This document shows, in pieces, positions 32,384-42,057 of a DNA stretch of 64,000 nt. The notes beneath the pieces were generated by a model that saw nothing but the letters and a program-made list of their open reading frames with translations, was not told where the DNA came from and searched no databases. This stretch comes from VFJZ01 sp046598415. GTDB lineage: Bacteria > Actinomycetota > Thermoleophilia > Gaiellales > F1-60-MAGs149. The DNA lies in NCBI GenBank assembly GCA_046598415.1, contig JBKJIG010000031.1, positions 86,520 through 150,519 on the forward strand. Direction: 5' to 3'. Within the stretch, counting starts at the first letter, position 1; the number at the start of each line of letters is the position of its first letter. The translations under genes were made by a program, and so were the position numbers.

Positions 32384-33814
32384 ATGGCAGTGAAGGAGAC
32401 CGTGACGGCCGTGCCGCGCGAGGCCGACTGGCCGGAGCTGATGGAGTCGCGCAGCGGGCGCCTGTTCCTGGACGGATGCGACCTCGAACAGGTCGCGCGC
32501 GAGTTCGGGACACCGGTCTGGGTCGCCTCGCTGCGCGGCATCGAGCACAACTACGCGCGCTTCGTGGCGGCGTGGGAGGCCCGGTACCCGTCGATCGAGT
32601 GCCACTACTCGATCAAGGCCAACAACACGCTCGCGATCGTGCGCACCCTGCAGGAGGCCGGCGGCCGCTTCGACTGCACCGGCGAGGCCGAGTTCGAGAT
32701 CGCCCGCCTGGCGGGCGCCGACCCGCGGCGCTGCATCATCAACGGCAACGGCAAGAGCCCGACGATGCTGCGCCTGGCCGCCGAGCTGGGCGTGCGGCAG
32801 ATCAACGTCGACTCGATCGGCGAGGCGAGACGCCTCAACGACGCCGCGGTCGCGGCCGGCTCCGTCGTCGACTGCGTGGTGCGCCTGCAACTGGGCTACG
32901 AGGACCTGATCGACCACGACCCGAGCTACGAGTCGACGCTGAAGATCTGGGAGGGCAAGTTCGGCATCAACGTCGCCAGCGGCGAGGCCGATCGCGTCAT
33001 CACCTACGTGCGCGACGCGCCCGGCCTGCGGTTCGCCGGCCTGCACCACCACCTCGCCTTCTCGGGCGTCGCCGGCGACTACTCGATCGAGATCGAGACC
33101 GGCCATCACCGCGACGTGATGACCGAGATCTGCCGCTACGCCAAGCAGATCGAGTCGGAGCTCGGCGTCACCGTGGAGCGCATCGACTGCGGCGGCGGCT
33201 TCGCCTCCGGCAACGGCATCTTCATGGTCTCGCCCGGCAACGTCGGTGACGGCGAGCTGTACCCGCTGCCGGCCATCGACCAGTACATCGACGCCGCCAC
33301 CGCGCCGATCCGGGAGGCGTTCGCCGAGGACCGGCTGCCGACCCTGCAGTTCGAGACGGGGCGCTACCAGGTGGCGAAGGACATCGTGCTGCTGACCGCC
33401 GTCACCGACGTCAAGGACGGCCACTCGACGCCGCCGCGCCGGTTCGTCACCTGCGACTCGTCGATGCAGCAGTTCACCGCCAAGGGCATGCAGAAGGTCG
33501 CCCATCAGGTCGTGCACTGCACGCGCGCCGACGAGCCGGACAACGGCATGCTGGCCGACATCGTCGGCCAGACCTGCGCCTACGACTCATCGGCCGAGGA
33601 CGTCAAGCTGCCCGACGTCGCCGTTGGCGACCTGCTGGTGCACACCGGCCACGGCGCGTACTGCGACACGTCGGGCTCGAACTTCAACGCGATGGTGCGT
33701 CCCGCGACGGTCGTCGTCCGCGACGGCCGGGCGGCGCTCGCCAAGCGGCACGAGACGATCGCCGACATCGTCGAGCGACATGCCGGCCCGGACCTCGAAT
33801 GGAAGGACGCCTGA
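32384..33814 (+). CDS. Fold-type III PLP decarboxylase, DapDC/ODC-like
   Basis: A 476-aa protein of the Orn/DAP/Arg decarboxylase group. The PLP Lys78 is in CHYSIKANNT. The barrel carries GLHHHLAFSG and the glycine loop IDCGGGFASGNG, and FETGRYQVA occupies the EPGR position. The C-terminal beta domain has GQTCAYDSSAED (catalytic Cys) and GHGAYCDTSGSNFNAMVRPA. It is longer than LysA and has FETGRY, so meso-DAP may not be the substrate; another amino acid is possible. The next gene (SDR) starts at its stop codon, implying one pathway. Confidence 0.85.
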   Translation: MAVKETVTAVPREADWPELMESRSGRLFLDGCDLEQVAREFGTPVWVASLRGIEHNYARFVAAWEARYPSIECHYSIKANNTLAIVRTLQEAGGRFDCTGEAEFEIARLAGADPRRCIINGNGKSPTMLRLAAELGVRQINVDSIGEARRLNDAAVAAGSVVDCVVRLQLGYEDLIDHDPSYESTLKIWEGKFGINVASGEADRVITYVRDAPGLRFAGLHHHLAFSGVAGDYSIEIETGHHRDVMTEICRYAKQIESELGVTVERIDCGGGFASGNGIFMVSPGNVGDGELYPLPAIDQYIDAATAPIREAFAEDRLPTLQFETGRYQVAKDIVLLTAVTDVKDGHSTPPRRFVTCDSSMQQFTAKGMQKVAHQVVHCTRADEPDNGMLADIVGQTCAYDSSAEDVKLPDVAVGDLLVHTGHGAYCDTSGSNFNAMVRPATVVVRDGRAALAKRHETIADIVERHAGPDLEWKDA

Positions 33815-34574
33815 TGGCCGGTCGACTCGAGGGCCGCTCCGCGGTGGTGACCGGCGCGGCGCGCGGTATCGGCCGCGCCACCGCCGAGGTCTACGCCCGC
33901 GAGGGAGCGCGCGTCCTCGTGGTCGACCGCGATGCCGAGGCCGCCGCCACGGCCGCGGACGAGATCGGCAAGGGCGCCGTCGCCTGCACGGCCGACGTCA
34001 CGAAGCGCGCGGACGTACAGGCCATGGCGGCCGCCGCGGCCGAGCAGTTCGGCGGCATCGACATCCTCACGCAGAACGCCGGCATCTACCCGAACACCAT
34101 GGTCGAGGACATCACCGACGACGAGTGGGCGCTGGTGATGAACGTCAACGTGCGGAGCGCGCTCTACACCGTCCAGGCGTGCCTGCCGCATCTCAAGAAG
34201 TCGGCGAACGGCCGCATCACGATCACGTCGTCGATCACCGGCCCGAAGGTCGGGTACCCCGGCTTCACGCACTACGGCGCCTCGAAGGCCGCCCTGAACG
34301 GCTTCATCCGGTCGCTCGCGCTGGAACTGGTCTCGTACCCGATCACGGTCAACGGCGTCGAGCCGGGCACCGTGCTGACCGAGGGCGTGAAGGTGCTGCT
34401 GACGCCGGAGGAGGCCGAGGGCGTGGCCGCCAACATCCCGATGCGCCGGTTCGCGGCTCCGATCGATATCGCCCACGCACACCTGTTCTTCGCCTCGGAC
34501 GAGGCCGGCTACGTGACGGGTCAGACGATCGTGGTGGACGGCGGGCAGATCCTGCCCGAGTCGCCGATGTTCGT

Positions 34575-34578
<4 letters not shown>
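33814..34578 (+). CDS. Short-chain dehydrogenase/reductase
   Basis: A 254-aa classical SDR. The NAD(P) motif is TGAARGIG and NAG is present. The catalytic set is Ser in TSSITGPK, with Tyr/Lys in YGASKAA. The C-terminal FFASDEAGYVTGQTIVVDGG is typical. ATG 33814 shares its A with the decarboxylase stop (TGATG) and has a GGAAGGA ribosome binding site; ATG 33799 is upstream in frame but less suitable. Asp after beta 2 (VVDRD) suggests NAD preference. It probably oxidises or reduces a product of the decarboxylase. It is convergent with the peptide transporter operon, the ends overlapping by 4 bp. Confidence 0.92.
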
Positions 34579-35364
<786 letters not shown>

Positions 35365-35372
<8 letters not shown>

Positions 35373-36351
35373 GGCCGGCCGCCAGGGTGCCGTGGATCTC
35401 GTCGGCGCGGATGCAGCGGACGACGCCCGCCGGCGTCGGCCGCAGCTCGGGGTGCGTCGCGCGGCAGCGGTCGTGCACGTGCAGGCAGCGGGTGGCGAAC
35501 GAGCAGCCCGCCGGCGCCTCGAAGGCCGACAGCGGCCGGCCGGGGATGGCCGCGAGGCGCTCCGTCGTGGCGTCGATGCGCGGGCGGGCGGCCACCAGCG
35601 CGGCGCTGTACGGATGCCACGGGTCGTCGTGCAGGCGCGAGGCGGGCTGCGTCTCCATCACCTCGCCGGCGTACATGACGGTGGTGCGGTCGCACACCGC
35701 GCTCGCCAGCTCCAGGTCGTGGGTGATGAACAGCAGCGCCAGGCCGCGCTCGCGGCGCAGCTCGTCGAGGATGGCCATCACCTCGGCCTGCGTGGTCACG
35801 TCGAGCGCCGTGGTGGGCTCGTCGGCGAGGATCAGCCGCGGCTCGGTGAGCAGCGCGGCACCGATCATGATGCGCTGCAGCATGCCGCCCGACATCTCGT
35901 GCGGGTACTGGCGCAGCCGCCGCTCGCCGTCGTCGATGCCGACCTCGTCCAGCACCTGAGCGGCGCGCTGACGGGCCTCGGCGCCGCGCACGCCGCGCAC
36001 GGTGCGCAGCGCCTCGGTCATGAAGTCGCCGATGGTGCGCACCGGGTTGGTGTGCGCGCGCGCGTCCTGGAACACGACGCCCACCTCGCCGCGGTACTGC
36101 CGCAGCGCGCTGCCGCGCAGCGCCCGCACGTCGCGCTCGTCGAACGTCACGCTGCCCTCGACGACGGCCCCCGGCGGCAGGATCCGCGCCACGGCGCGCG
36201 CCGTCATCGACTTGCCCGAGCCCGACTCGCCGACCAGGCCGACCGCCTCGCCCGCCGCGATCGCAAGCGACACGCCGCGCAGCACGGCGCGCTGCTCGCC
36301 CTCCACCGGCAGCGTCACGGTAAGGTCGTCGATCTCGAGCAGCGACGTCAT
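35365..36351 (-). CDS. Peptide/nickel-type ABC transporter ATPase (DppD/OppD-like)
   Basis: A 328-aa ATPase. Walker A GESGSGKSM, signature MSGGMLQRIMIGAAL, and Walker B LILADEPTTALDV. The oligopeptide C-terminal extension has the cysteine-containing CSFATRCLHVHDRC motif, which in some members binds an Fe-S cluster. Second position of the signature is standard for OppD. ATG 36351 overlaps the permease stop (ATGA); a longer frame upstream runs through the permease gene. Confidence 0.94.
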
Positions 36352-37217
36352 CGCCGACCGACCTGTGAGCGATCGGCCAGACGCTCCCCGAGCAGGTTGA
36401 CGGCCACCACCACGACGACGATGCAGAGGCCGGCCGACAGCGCTTCGAGCGGGTAGCCCGTCAGCACGCCCGCGCGCCCCTCCGACACCATCACGCCCCA
36501 GTCGGCCTGCGGCGACTGCACGCCGAGGCCGAGGAACGAGATCGCCGCCAGGTCGACCATCGCGTAACCGAACAGGATCGTGCCCTGCGCGACCACCAGG
36601 CCGATGATGTTCGGCACCAGATGCCGGAGGCAGATCGCGATCGCACCGAGCCCCTGTACCTCCAGCGCCGAGATGTACAGCTGCGCGCGCTCCCGCAACG
36701 CCGCGCCGCGCAGCACCCGCGCGATGTACGGCGTGTAGGCGATCGAGAGCGCGATCACCGCCGTCTGCAGGCTCGGCCCGAACACGGCGGCGGCCATCAC
36801 CGCGATGAGGATGCCGGGGAACGCGAACAGCACGTCGAGCAGCGCGCCGATGGCGTTGTCCAGCCAGCCACCGCGCCACGCCGCCACGATGGCGAGGACC
36901 GTGCCGATGACGATCGAGATGCCCGCCACGGCGACGGCGCCGAAGATGGCCGTCTGCGACCCGCTGAGCAGCCGCGAGAGCAGGTCGCGGCCGCGGCCGT
37001 CGAAGCCGAGGTAGTGGCCCTCGAACGGGCCGACGTAGGCGAACCGCAGCTGGATGAAGTTCGGGTCGTACGGCGCGATGTGCGGCCCGATCACGGCGAT
37101 CAGCAGCGCGACCACGAGCACGCCGGCGCAGACGTGGCCGACCAGGCCCGTCCCGCGCAGACCGGGGATTCCCCGGCGGCGGGCGGCGACCGCCTCGCCG
37201 GCGGCGATCACGCTCAT
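36348..37217 (-). CDS. Peptide-type ABC transporter permease (DppC-like)
   Basis: A 289-aa membrane protein with an N-terminal TM (about 25-47), then a soluble loop with PYDPNFIQLRFAYVGP and HYLGFDGRGRDLLSRLL, typical of DppC/OppC. Four to five further helices follow, and the EAA-like loop is LEVQGLGAIAICLRHLVPN. It forms the channel with the DppB-like protein encoded just upstream (4-bp overlap). Confidence 0.94.
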   Translation of the reverse strand: MSVIAAGEAVAARRRGIPGLRGTGLVGHVCAGVLVVALLIAVIGPHIAPYDPNFIQLRFAYVGPFEGHYLGFDGRGRDLLSRLLSGSQTAIFGAVAVAGISIVIGTVLAIVAAWRGGWLDNAIGALLDVLFAFPGILIAVMAAAVFGPSLQTAVIALSIAYTPYIARVLRGAALRERAQLYISALEVQGLGAIAICLRHLVPNIIGLVVAQGTILFGYAMVDLAAISFLGLGVQSPQADWGVMVSEGRAGVLTGYPLEALSAGLCIVVVVVAVNLLGERLADRSQVGRR

Positions 37218-38161
37218 GACGCCCGGCTCCCGAGCTTGACGCGCGGGTCGAGCAGCGCGTAGAGGATGTCGACCACCGTGTTGGTGATCACGAACGCCCC
37301 GACGAGCACCAGCGAGATGCCCTGCACAACCGCGAAGTCCTTGTTCAGCGAGGCCTCCACCAGGTAGGCGCCGAGGCCGTTCAGCGCGAACGCGCGCTCG
37401 ACCACCGCCGAGATGGCGATCAGCGACGCGATCGTGAGACCGGCGATGGTGGTGATGGGAATCGCCGCGTTGCGCAACACGTGACGGCGCAGCACGAGCC
37501 GGAACGGGATACCGCGGCTGACCGCGGTCTGCACGTGCTCGCGGCCCAGCTCGTCGCGCACCGACGAACGGGTGACGCGCGCCACCAGCGCCATCGACGT
37601 CATGCCGAGGGCGATCGCGGGCAGCGTCAGGTGGTAGATGCGGCCGAGCACCCCCTCCCCCTCACCGGTGGCCGGGAACCAGCCGAGGTCGACTGCGAAC
37701 ACCAGCAGCAGCACGACCGCCGCCACGAACGCCGGGAAGGCCGCCGACACGGTGGTCGCGACGACGACGCTGGAGTCGACGAAGCCGGGCCGCAACGCGG
37801 CCAGAATGCCCAGGCCGATGCCGACCGTGAGGATGATCAGCGACGCGTAGATGACCAGTGTGAGCGTGACGGTGGCGCGACCCGTGATGAGGTCGGACAC
37901 CTCCTGGCGGTGCGGGATCGAGACCCCGAAGTCGCCCGTCAGGGCCGCCTTCAGCCACAGCCAGTAGCGCACCAGGAAGGGCTCGTCGAGGTGGTAGCGG
38001 TGCTCGAGGATCGCGATCGCCTCGGGCGTCGGCGTGCGCCCCCCGGTGAGGGTGCTGATCGGGTTGCCGGGTGCCAGGTACAGCGAGCCGTAGATCACGA
38101 AGCTCGACACGAGCAGCGTCACGACGAGCGTCGCGAGCCGCCGGACCAGGAACCGCAACAA
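37214..38161 (-). CDS. Peptide-type ABC transporter permease (DppB-like)
   Basis: A 315-aa membrane protein of six TM helices. It starts MLRFLVRRLATLVVTLLVSS and has the DppB N-terminal pattern YLAPGNPIS, then HLDEPFLVRYWLWLKAALTG-DFGVS, and an EAA loop with REHVQTAVSRGIPF. It pairs with the DppC-like permease. It is 15 bp downstream of the substrate-binding protein gene. Confidence 0.94.
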   Translation of the reverse strand: MLRFLVRRLATLVVTLLVSSFVIYGSLYLAPGNPISTLTGGRTPTPEAIAILEHRYHLDEPFLVRYWLWLKAALTGDFGVSIPHRQEVSDLITGRATVTLTLVIYASLIILTVGIGLGILAALRPGFVDSSVVVATTVSAAFPAFVAAVVLLLVFAVDLGWFPATGEGEGVLGRIYHLTLPAIALGMTSMALVARVTRSSVRDELGREHVQTAVSRGIPFRLVLRRHVLRNAAIPITTIAGLTIASLIAISAVVERAFALNGLGAYLVEASLNKDFAVVQGISLVLVGAFVITNTVVDILYALLDPRVKLGSRAS

Positions 38162-38176
38162 CCCGATCTACCCCGT

Positions 38177-39859
38177 CTAGCCAGCTGCGCCGAGAGACGA
38201 CAGCCAGGGACCGAACATGTAGACGAACGAGGTCGGCGCCCCGGTGATCGCCTTGTTCATCACCAGCACGGTGTCCGGAACCGTCATCGGGATCCACGCC
38301 ACGTCGTCGGTGATGATCTTCTGCGCCGCCACGACGTGCTCGGCGCGCTTGGTGTCGTCCGCTTCGCCGCGCGCGGCCTCCATCTCCTTCGTCACCTCGG
38401 GGTTGTCGTAGCCGCCGAAGTTCTGCGAGCCGTCCTTCAGGACCAGCGTCGACAGCAGCGCCGCCGGATCGGCGTAATCGCCGTAGTTGATCGTGAAGAA
38501 CCCGTCGATGTTCTTGCGGGCCTTCGGATCGATGAAGAAGTTGATGTAGTTGGCGGCCGACGTCGACTCCAGCTCGGCCTTCAGGCCGATCGCCTGGGCC
38601 GCCGACTGCACGGCCTGCGCCTCGGTGTTGAGCGGCAGCAGCTCGGCCGACGTGCCGAGCCGCAGCGTCTTGCCCTCGGCGCCGGCCTCCTTGATCAGCG
38701 CCTTGGCGCCCTCGATGTCGAGGACCGGCTCGGGCAGCGCGTCCCACCCGGCCTGGAACGTGCCACGCGCGTAGCCCCACGAGCCCGGGCCGGACAGCGC
38801 CCGGGGCAGGTTGGCCGCGCCCTTGTAGAGCTGGTCGATCAGCGGCTGGCGGTCGATCGCCATCGATAGCGCCCTACGCACCCGCACGTCGCCGAGCACG
38901 CCGGAGTAGTTCGAGACGATCATCGCGTCGGACGCCGCCGACGGGCCCTGGTAGACCTTCACCTCGGGCGAGGTGCGCAGCTGGTCGAGCGTCGTCAGCT
39001 GCAGCGGGTAGTAGCCGTCCAGCTCGCCGGTCAGGAACGCAGACGTGACGGCGGCGTCGTCGGAGTAGCCCTTGAACGTCACCTTCGCGACCCGGCCGGC
39101 GCCGGCCGGATCCCAGTAGGCGTCGTTCTTCACGACGGTGACGCCCTCGCCGGTCTTCCACACGTCGAGCTTGTATGGCCCGGTGCACATGGTGCCGCCG
39201 TCGACGGTACCGAACTTCTCACCCGCAGCCTCGACGAAGGCCTTCTCCATCACGACGCCGGCCGGGCCGGACATCTCGTTGCGGAACCAGTAATCGGGCT
39301 CGGTCATCGTGATCGTAACTTCGAGCGGGCCGGTCGCCTTGATGTCCTTCACCCGCGCGAACACCTGCGGGTAGAAGCCGCCGAGCTTGCCGTCCTGCGC
39401 GCGGCCGAGGCTGTAGACCACGTCGTCCGCAGTCAGCGGCTTGCCGTCCCAGAACGTGATGCCGTCCTTGAGCGTGATCACGAACGTGGTCGGATCGGGG
39501 TTGGCGATCTCACCGAGGCCGGGGCCGATCGATCCGTCGGCCGCCTGCTTCAGAACCGCCTCGCACATGTTGAACAGGACCGTGTTCTCCGGGTAGTCGA
39601 ACGCGAAGATCGGGTCGAGCGTGTTCGTCTCGCGGTAGACGCCCCAGACGAGCGGATCGCTGACATCGCCGGTCGGTGCGGGCGAGGTGACCGACTGCGC
39701 GTCAGCCGCTGCCGCACCGGTGCCGGTCGCCGCCGTGTCGGCGCCGGCCGTGGTGACCGGGGCGTTCACGCTGTCCGCCGACTTGCCGCAGCCCGCGGCG
39801 ACGGCGAGCACCACCACCAGGGCCGCAAGCGTCCCGGCCTTTCCCTGTGTACGCGTCAT
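38177..39859 (-). CDS. ABC transporter substrate-binding lipoprotein, SBP_bac_5
   Basis: A 560-aa family 5 binding protein for oligopeptides or similar organic solutes. The lipobox is VAAGC (Cys24), followed by a disordered Ala/Thr linker to about 60. Domain hallmarks are LVWGVYRETNTLDPIF, FVITLKDGITFWDGKPLTADDVVYSL and RVRRALSMAIDRQPLI. The true start is ATG 39859 with a GAGGAGGAG ribosome binding site; the longer open frame crosses the TetR gene. ATG overlaps the TetR stop (ATGA). The ligand is unknown, but amidase and peptidase neighbours suggest an amide or peptide-like compound. Confidence 0.93.
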   Translation of the reverse strand: MTRTQGKAGTLAALVVVLAVAAGCGKSADSVNAPVTTAGADTAATGTGAAAADAQSVTSPAPTGDVSDPLVWGVYRETNTLDPIFAFDYPENTVLFNMCEAVLKQAADGSIGPGLGEIANPDPTTFVITLKDGITFWDGKPLTADDVVYSLGRAQDGKLGGFYPQVFARVKDIKATGPLEVTITMTEPDYWFRNEMSGPAGVVMEKAFVEAAGEKFGTVDGGTMCTGPYKLDVWKTGEGVTVVKNDAYWDPAGAGRVAKVTFKGYSDDAAVTSAFLTGELDGYYPLQLTTLDQLRTSPEVKVYQGPSAASDAMIVSNYSGVLGDVRVRRALSMAIDRQPLIDQLYKGAANLPRALSGPGSWGYARGTFQAGWDALPEPVLDIEGAKALIKEAGAEGKTLRLGTSAELLPLNTEAQAVQSAAQAIGLKAELESTSAANYINFFIDPKARKNIDGFFTINYGDYADPAALLSTLVLKDGSQNFGGYDNPEVTKEMEAARGEADDTKRAEHVVAAQKIITDDVAWIPMTVPDTVLVMNKAITGAPTSFVYMFGPWLSSLGAAG

Positions 39860-40533
39860 CGCTCCTCCTCGTGGCGCGGGGTTTCCCTGACACTTCGCAA
39901 CTCGATCGCGTCGAGCAGCAGCTCGACGGAGTTCGCAAACACCTGTTGCACCGGCGGATAGAGATGCTCCGCGACATCGTGCAGCGCCGGGTGCGTGGTC
40001 GCCGGCTGCGCGGCCAGCGCGCGCCGCAACTCGGCGCGGCCGTGGTCGTTCGCCAGCCGCGGCGCGATCGCCAGAAACAGCCCGGTACCTGCGATCAGGT
40101 CGACCGACGAGTGGTAGAACAGTGCCGCGTCGGCACGGGACAGGCCCGCGCGGCGCAGCTCTGCCAGCATCCGGTCGGCGATCCGCGCCAGGCAATCGCC
40201 GTCGTCGGGCAGCCGCGCGATCGACTCGGCGAAACCCGGATGGCCGCGGTAGACGCGCCACCCGCCCCACAACAGCTGCCGGAGGTTCTCGCGCCAGTCG
40301 CCGCTCAGGTCGACCGCGTCGAGCTCGCGCTCCAGGAGCCGCTCCGCCATGGCCGCGACGAGGTCGTCCTTGGTGCGGAAGTGGCGGTAGAACGCCGACG
40401 CGTCGACGCCCAGCTCGCTGCCGAGCCGGCGCATGGTGACGGCCGGCGCACCATCGCGCGCGGCGATGGTCAGCGCCGCGTCGACGATACGCGCACGGTC
40501 GAGCCGCGCTTCCTTCACCCTCACCATTCCCAT
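39856..40533 (-). CDS. TetR-family transcriptional regulator
   Basis: About 225 aa from ATG 40533 (MGMVRVKEARLDRARIV). The HTH region is VTMRRLGSELGVDASAFYRHF-like with FRTKDDLVAAMAERLL; the ligand domain is of the TetR_C type (GTGLFLAIAPRL). ATGs at 40578 and 40527 are alternatives. It is the first gene of the ABC transporter operon, coupled to the binding protein by ATGA, and divergent from the amidase genes. It is likely to repress both directions. Confidence 0.9.
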   Translation of the reverse strand: MGMVRVKEARLDRARIVDAALTIAARDGAPAVTMRRLGSELGVDASAFYRHFRTKDDLVAAMAERLLERELDAVDLSGDWRENLRQLLWGGWRVYRGHPGFAESIARLPDDGDCLARIADRMLAELRRAGLSRADAALFYHSSVDLIAGTGLFLAIAPRLANDHGRAELRRALAAQPATTHPALHDVAEHLYPPVQQVFANSVELLLDAIELRSVRETPRHEEER

Positions 40534-40575
40534 CCCGTGCCGCAGGAGTATGGGGGTCGGGGCAGGCGACGTCAA

Positions 40576-40597
40576 CACCGTTTACAAGCTGCCGGTG
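40576..40597. promoter_or_regulatory. Inverted repeat CACCG-N12-CGGTG, candidate TetR operator
   Basis: Short inverted repeat in the 84-bp gap between divergent TetR (start 40533) and amidase (start 40618). The position suits a TetR operator, but the arms are short and the assignment is an inference. Confidence 0.3.
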
Positions 40598-40617
40598 GTG
40601 ACGTAGGATCACCGGCC

Positions 40618-42057
40618 ATGAGCACCGATCTGGCCTACCTCTCCGCGACCGAGGCGCTCGCCCGGTTCCGCGACCGCTCCCTCTCGCCGGTCGAGCTGAC
40701 CGAGGCGCTCGTGACGCGTGCGGCCGAGGTCGAGCCGACCGTGAACGCGCTCTGCGTCACGTACTACGACCAGGCGCTCGAGCAGGCGCGGGAAGCCGAG
40801 AAGCGGTACGCCGGCACCGGCGACGCGCCGCGTCCGCTGGAGGGCATCTGCGTCGGCATCAAGGATGAGATGCCGATCGCGGGCCAGCCCTGCAGCATGG
40901 GATCGCTGCGCTACAAGGACGAGATGCCCGACTACACCGACCCGGTCGGGCAGCGCCTGATCGACGCCGGCGCGATCCTGCACGCGCGCACGACGGCGCC
41001 GGAGTTCTCGTGCGCCGGGTTCACCCACTCCCGGCTGTGGGGCGTGACGCGCAACCCGTGGAACCCGGAGTTCGGCGTCGGCGGGTCGTCCGGCGGCACC
41101 GGCGCGTCGCTCGCCTCGGGCACCTCCACGCTCGCCACCGGCTCCGACATCGGCGGCTCGATCCGCATCCCTGCGGCATGGAACGGCGTCGTCGGGTTCA
41201 AGCCGCCGTATGGCCGCGTGCCGCAGACGCCGCCGTTCAACCTCGACCATTACTGCCACACCGGGCCGCTCGCGCGAACGGTGTCGGACTGCGCGCTGTT
41301 CGAGAACACGATCGCCGGCCCGTACAAGCACGACCCGGTCGCGATCGCGCCGAAGCTGACCCTGCCACTGGCGTTCGACGACGGCATCGAGGGCATGAAG
41401 GTCGCCCTCTGCGTGACGCCCGGCCGCTGGCCGGTCGACGACGACGTCGCGGCCAACACCCGCGACGCGGCGGCCGCCCTGGTGGACGCCGGCGCCATCG
41501 TCGAGGAGATCGAGATGGGCGCCGGCTGGGGCCACGAGAACATCGGCCGGCTGACGCTGATCCACTTCGGTGCCATCTTCGGCGCGTGGATCGCCACCGA
41601 GCTCGAGCACCGCGAGCTGATGACGCCGTACGCGATCGACATGGCCGAGCGGTCGCTTCAGGCGATCGCCGAGACCTCGTTCTACGAGGGCCTGGTGGGC
41701 GAGGGGCAGCTGCACTTCGAGCTCGGCGACATCCACGAGCGGTACGAGCTGCTGATCGTCCCCACCTGCGCGTCACGGGGGCTGGTCGCCGGCGACGACT
41801 ATGTCGACCACGGCCTCGAGATCGGCGGCCAGATGCAGGACTGGTACATGACCGCCTGCATGACGCCGTCGTTCAACATCTGCAGCCGCAGCCCGGTGCT
41901 GGCGGTTCCGAGCGGCTTCGCCGACAACGGCGTGCCGACCGGCGTGCAGCTGGTCGCGCGGCCGTACGACGACCTGACCGCCTTCCGCGCGGGAGCCGCG
42001 CTGGAGAAGATGAAGCCGTGGGCGAACCGCCGGCCGATGATCGAGACGAACGCGTGA
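40618..42057 (+). CDS. Amidase signature family amidase, copy 1
   Basis: A 479-aa amidase with the Ser-cisSer-Lys triad: Lys82 in VGIKDE, Ser157 in GGSSGG and Ser181 in GSDIGGSIRIP. It hydrolyses an amide to acid plus ammonia or amine; the substrate is not known. ATG 40618 begins MSTDLAYLSATEALARF; a longer frame upstream is an accident of composition. The second amidase follows with a GTGA overlap and is a close paralogue (both begin DLAYLSATEALARFRDRSLS). Divergent from TetR and the peptide-type transporter. Confidence 0.94.
   Translation: MSTDLAYLSATEALARFRDRSLSPVELTEALVTRAAEVEPTVNALCVTYYDQALEQAREAEKRYAGTGDAPRPLEGICVGIKDEMPIAGQPCSMGSLRYKDEMPDYTDPVGQRLIDAGAILHARTTAPEFSCAGFTHSRLWGVTRNPWNPEFGVGGSSGGTGASLASGTSTLATGSDIGGSIRIPAAWNGVVGFKPPYGRVPQTPPFNLDHYCHTGPLARTVSDCALFENTIAGPYKHDPVAIAPKLTLPLAFDDGIEGMKVALCVTPGRWPVDDDVAANTRDAAAALVDAGAIVEEIEMGAGWGHENIGRLTLIHFGAIFGAWIATELEHRELMTPYAIDMAERSLQAIAETSFYEGLVGEGQLHFELGDIHERYELLIVPTCASRGLVAGDDYVDHGLEIGGQMQDWYMTACMTPSFNICSRSPVLAVPSGFADNGVPTGVQLVARPYDDLTAFRAGAALEKMKPWANRRPMIETNA

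Noticed and set aside
39877..39890. GGGGTTTCCCT near the TetR/binding-protein junction
   Set aside because: Lies inside the TetR coding end, and the outer bases do not match the palindrome.
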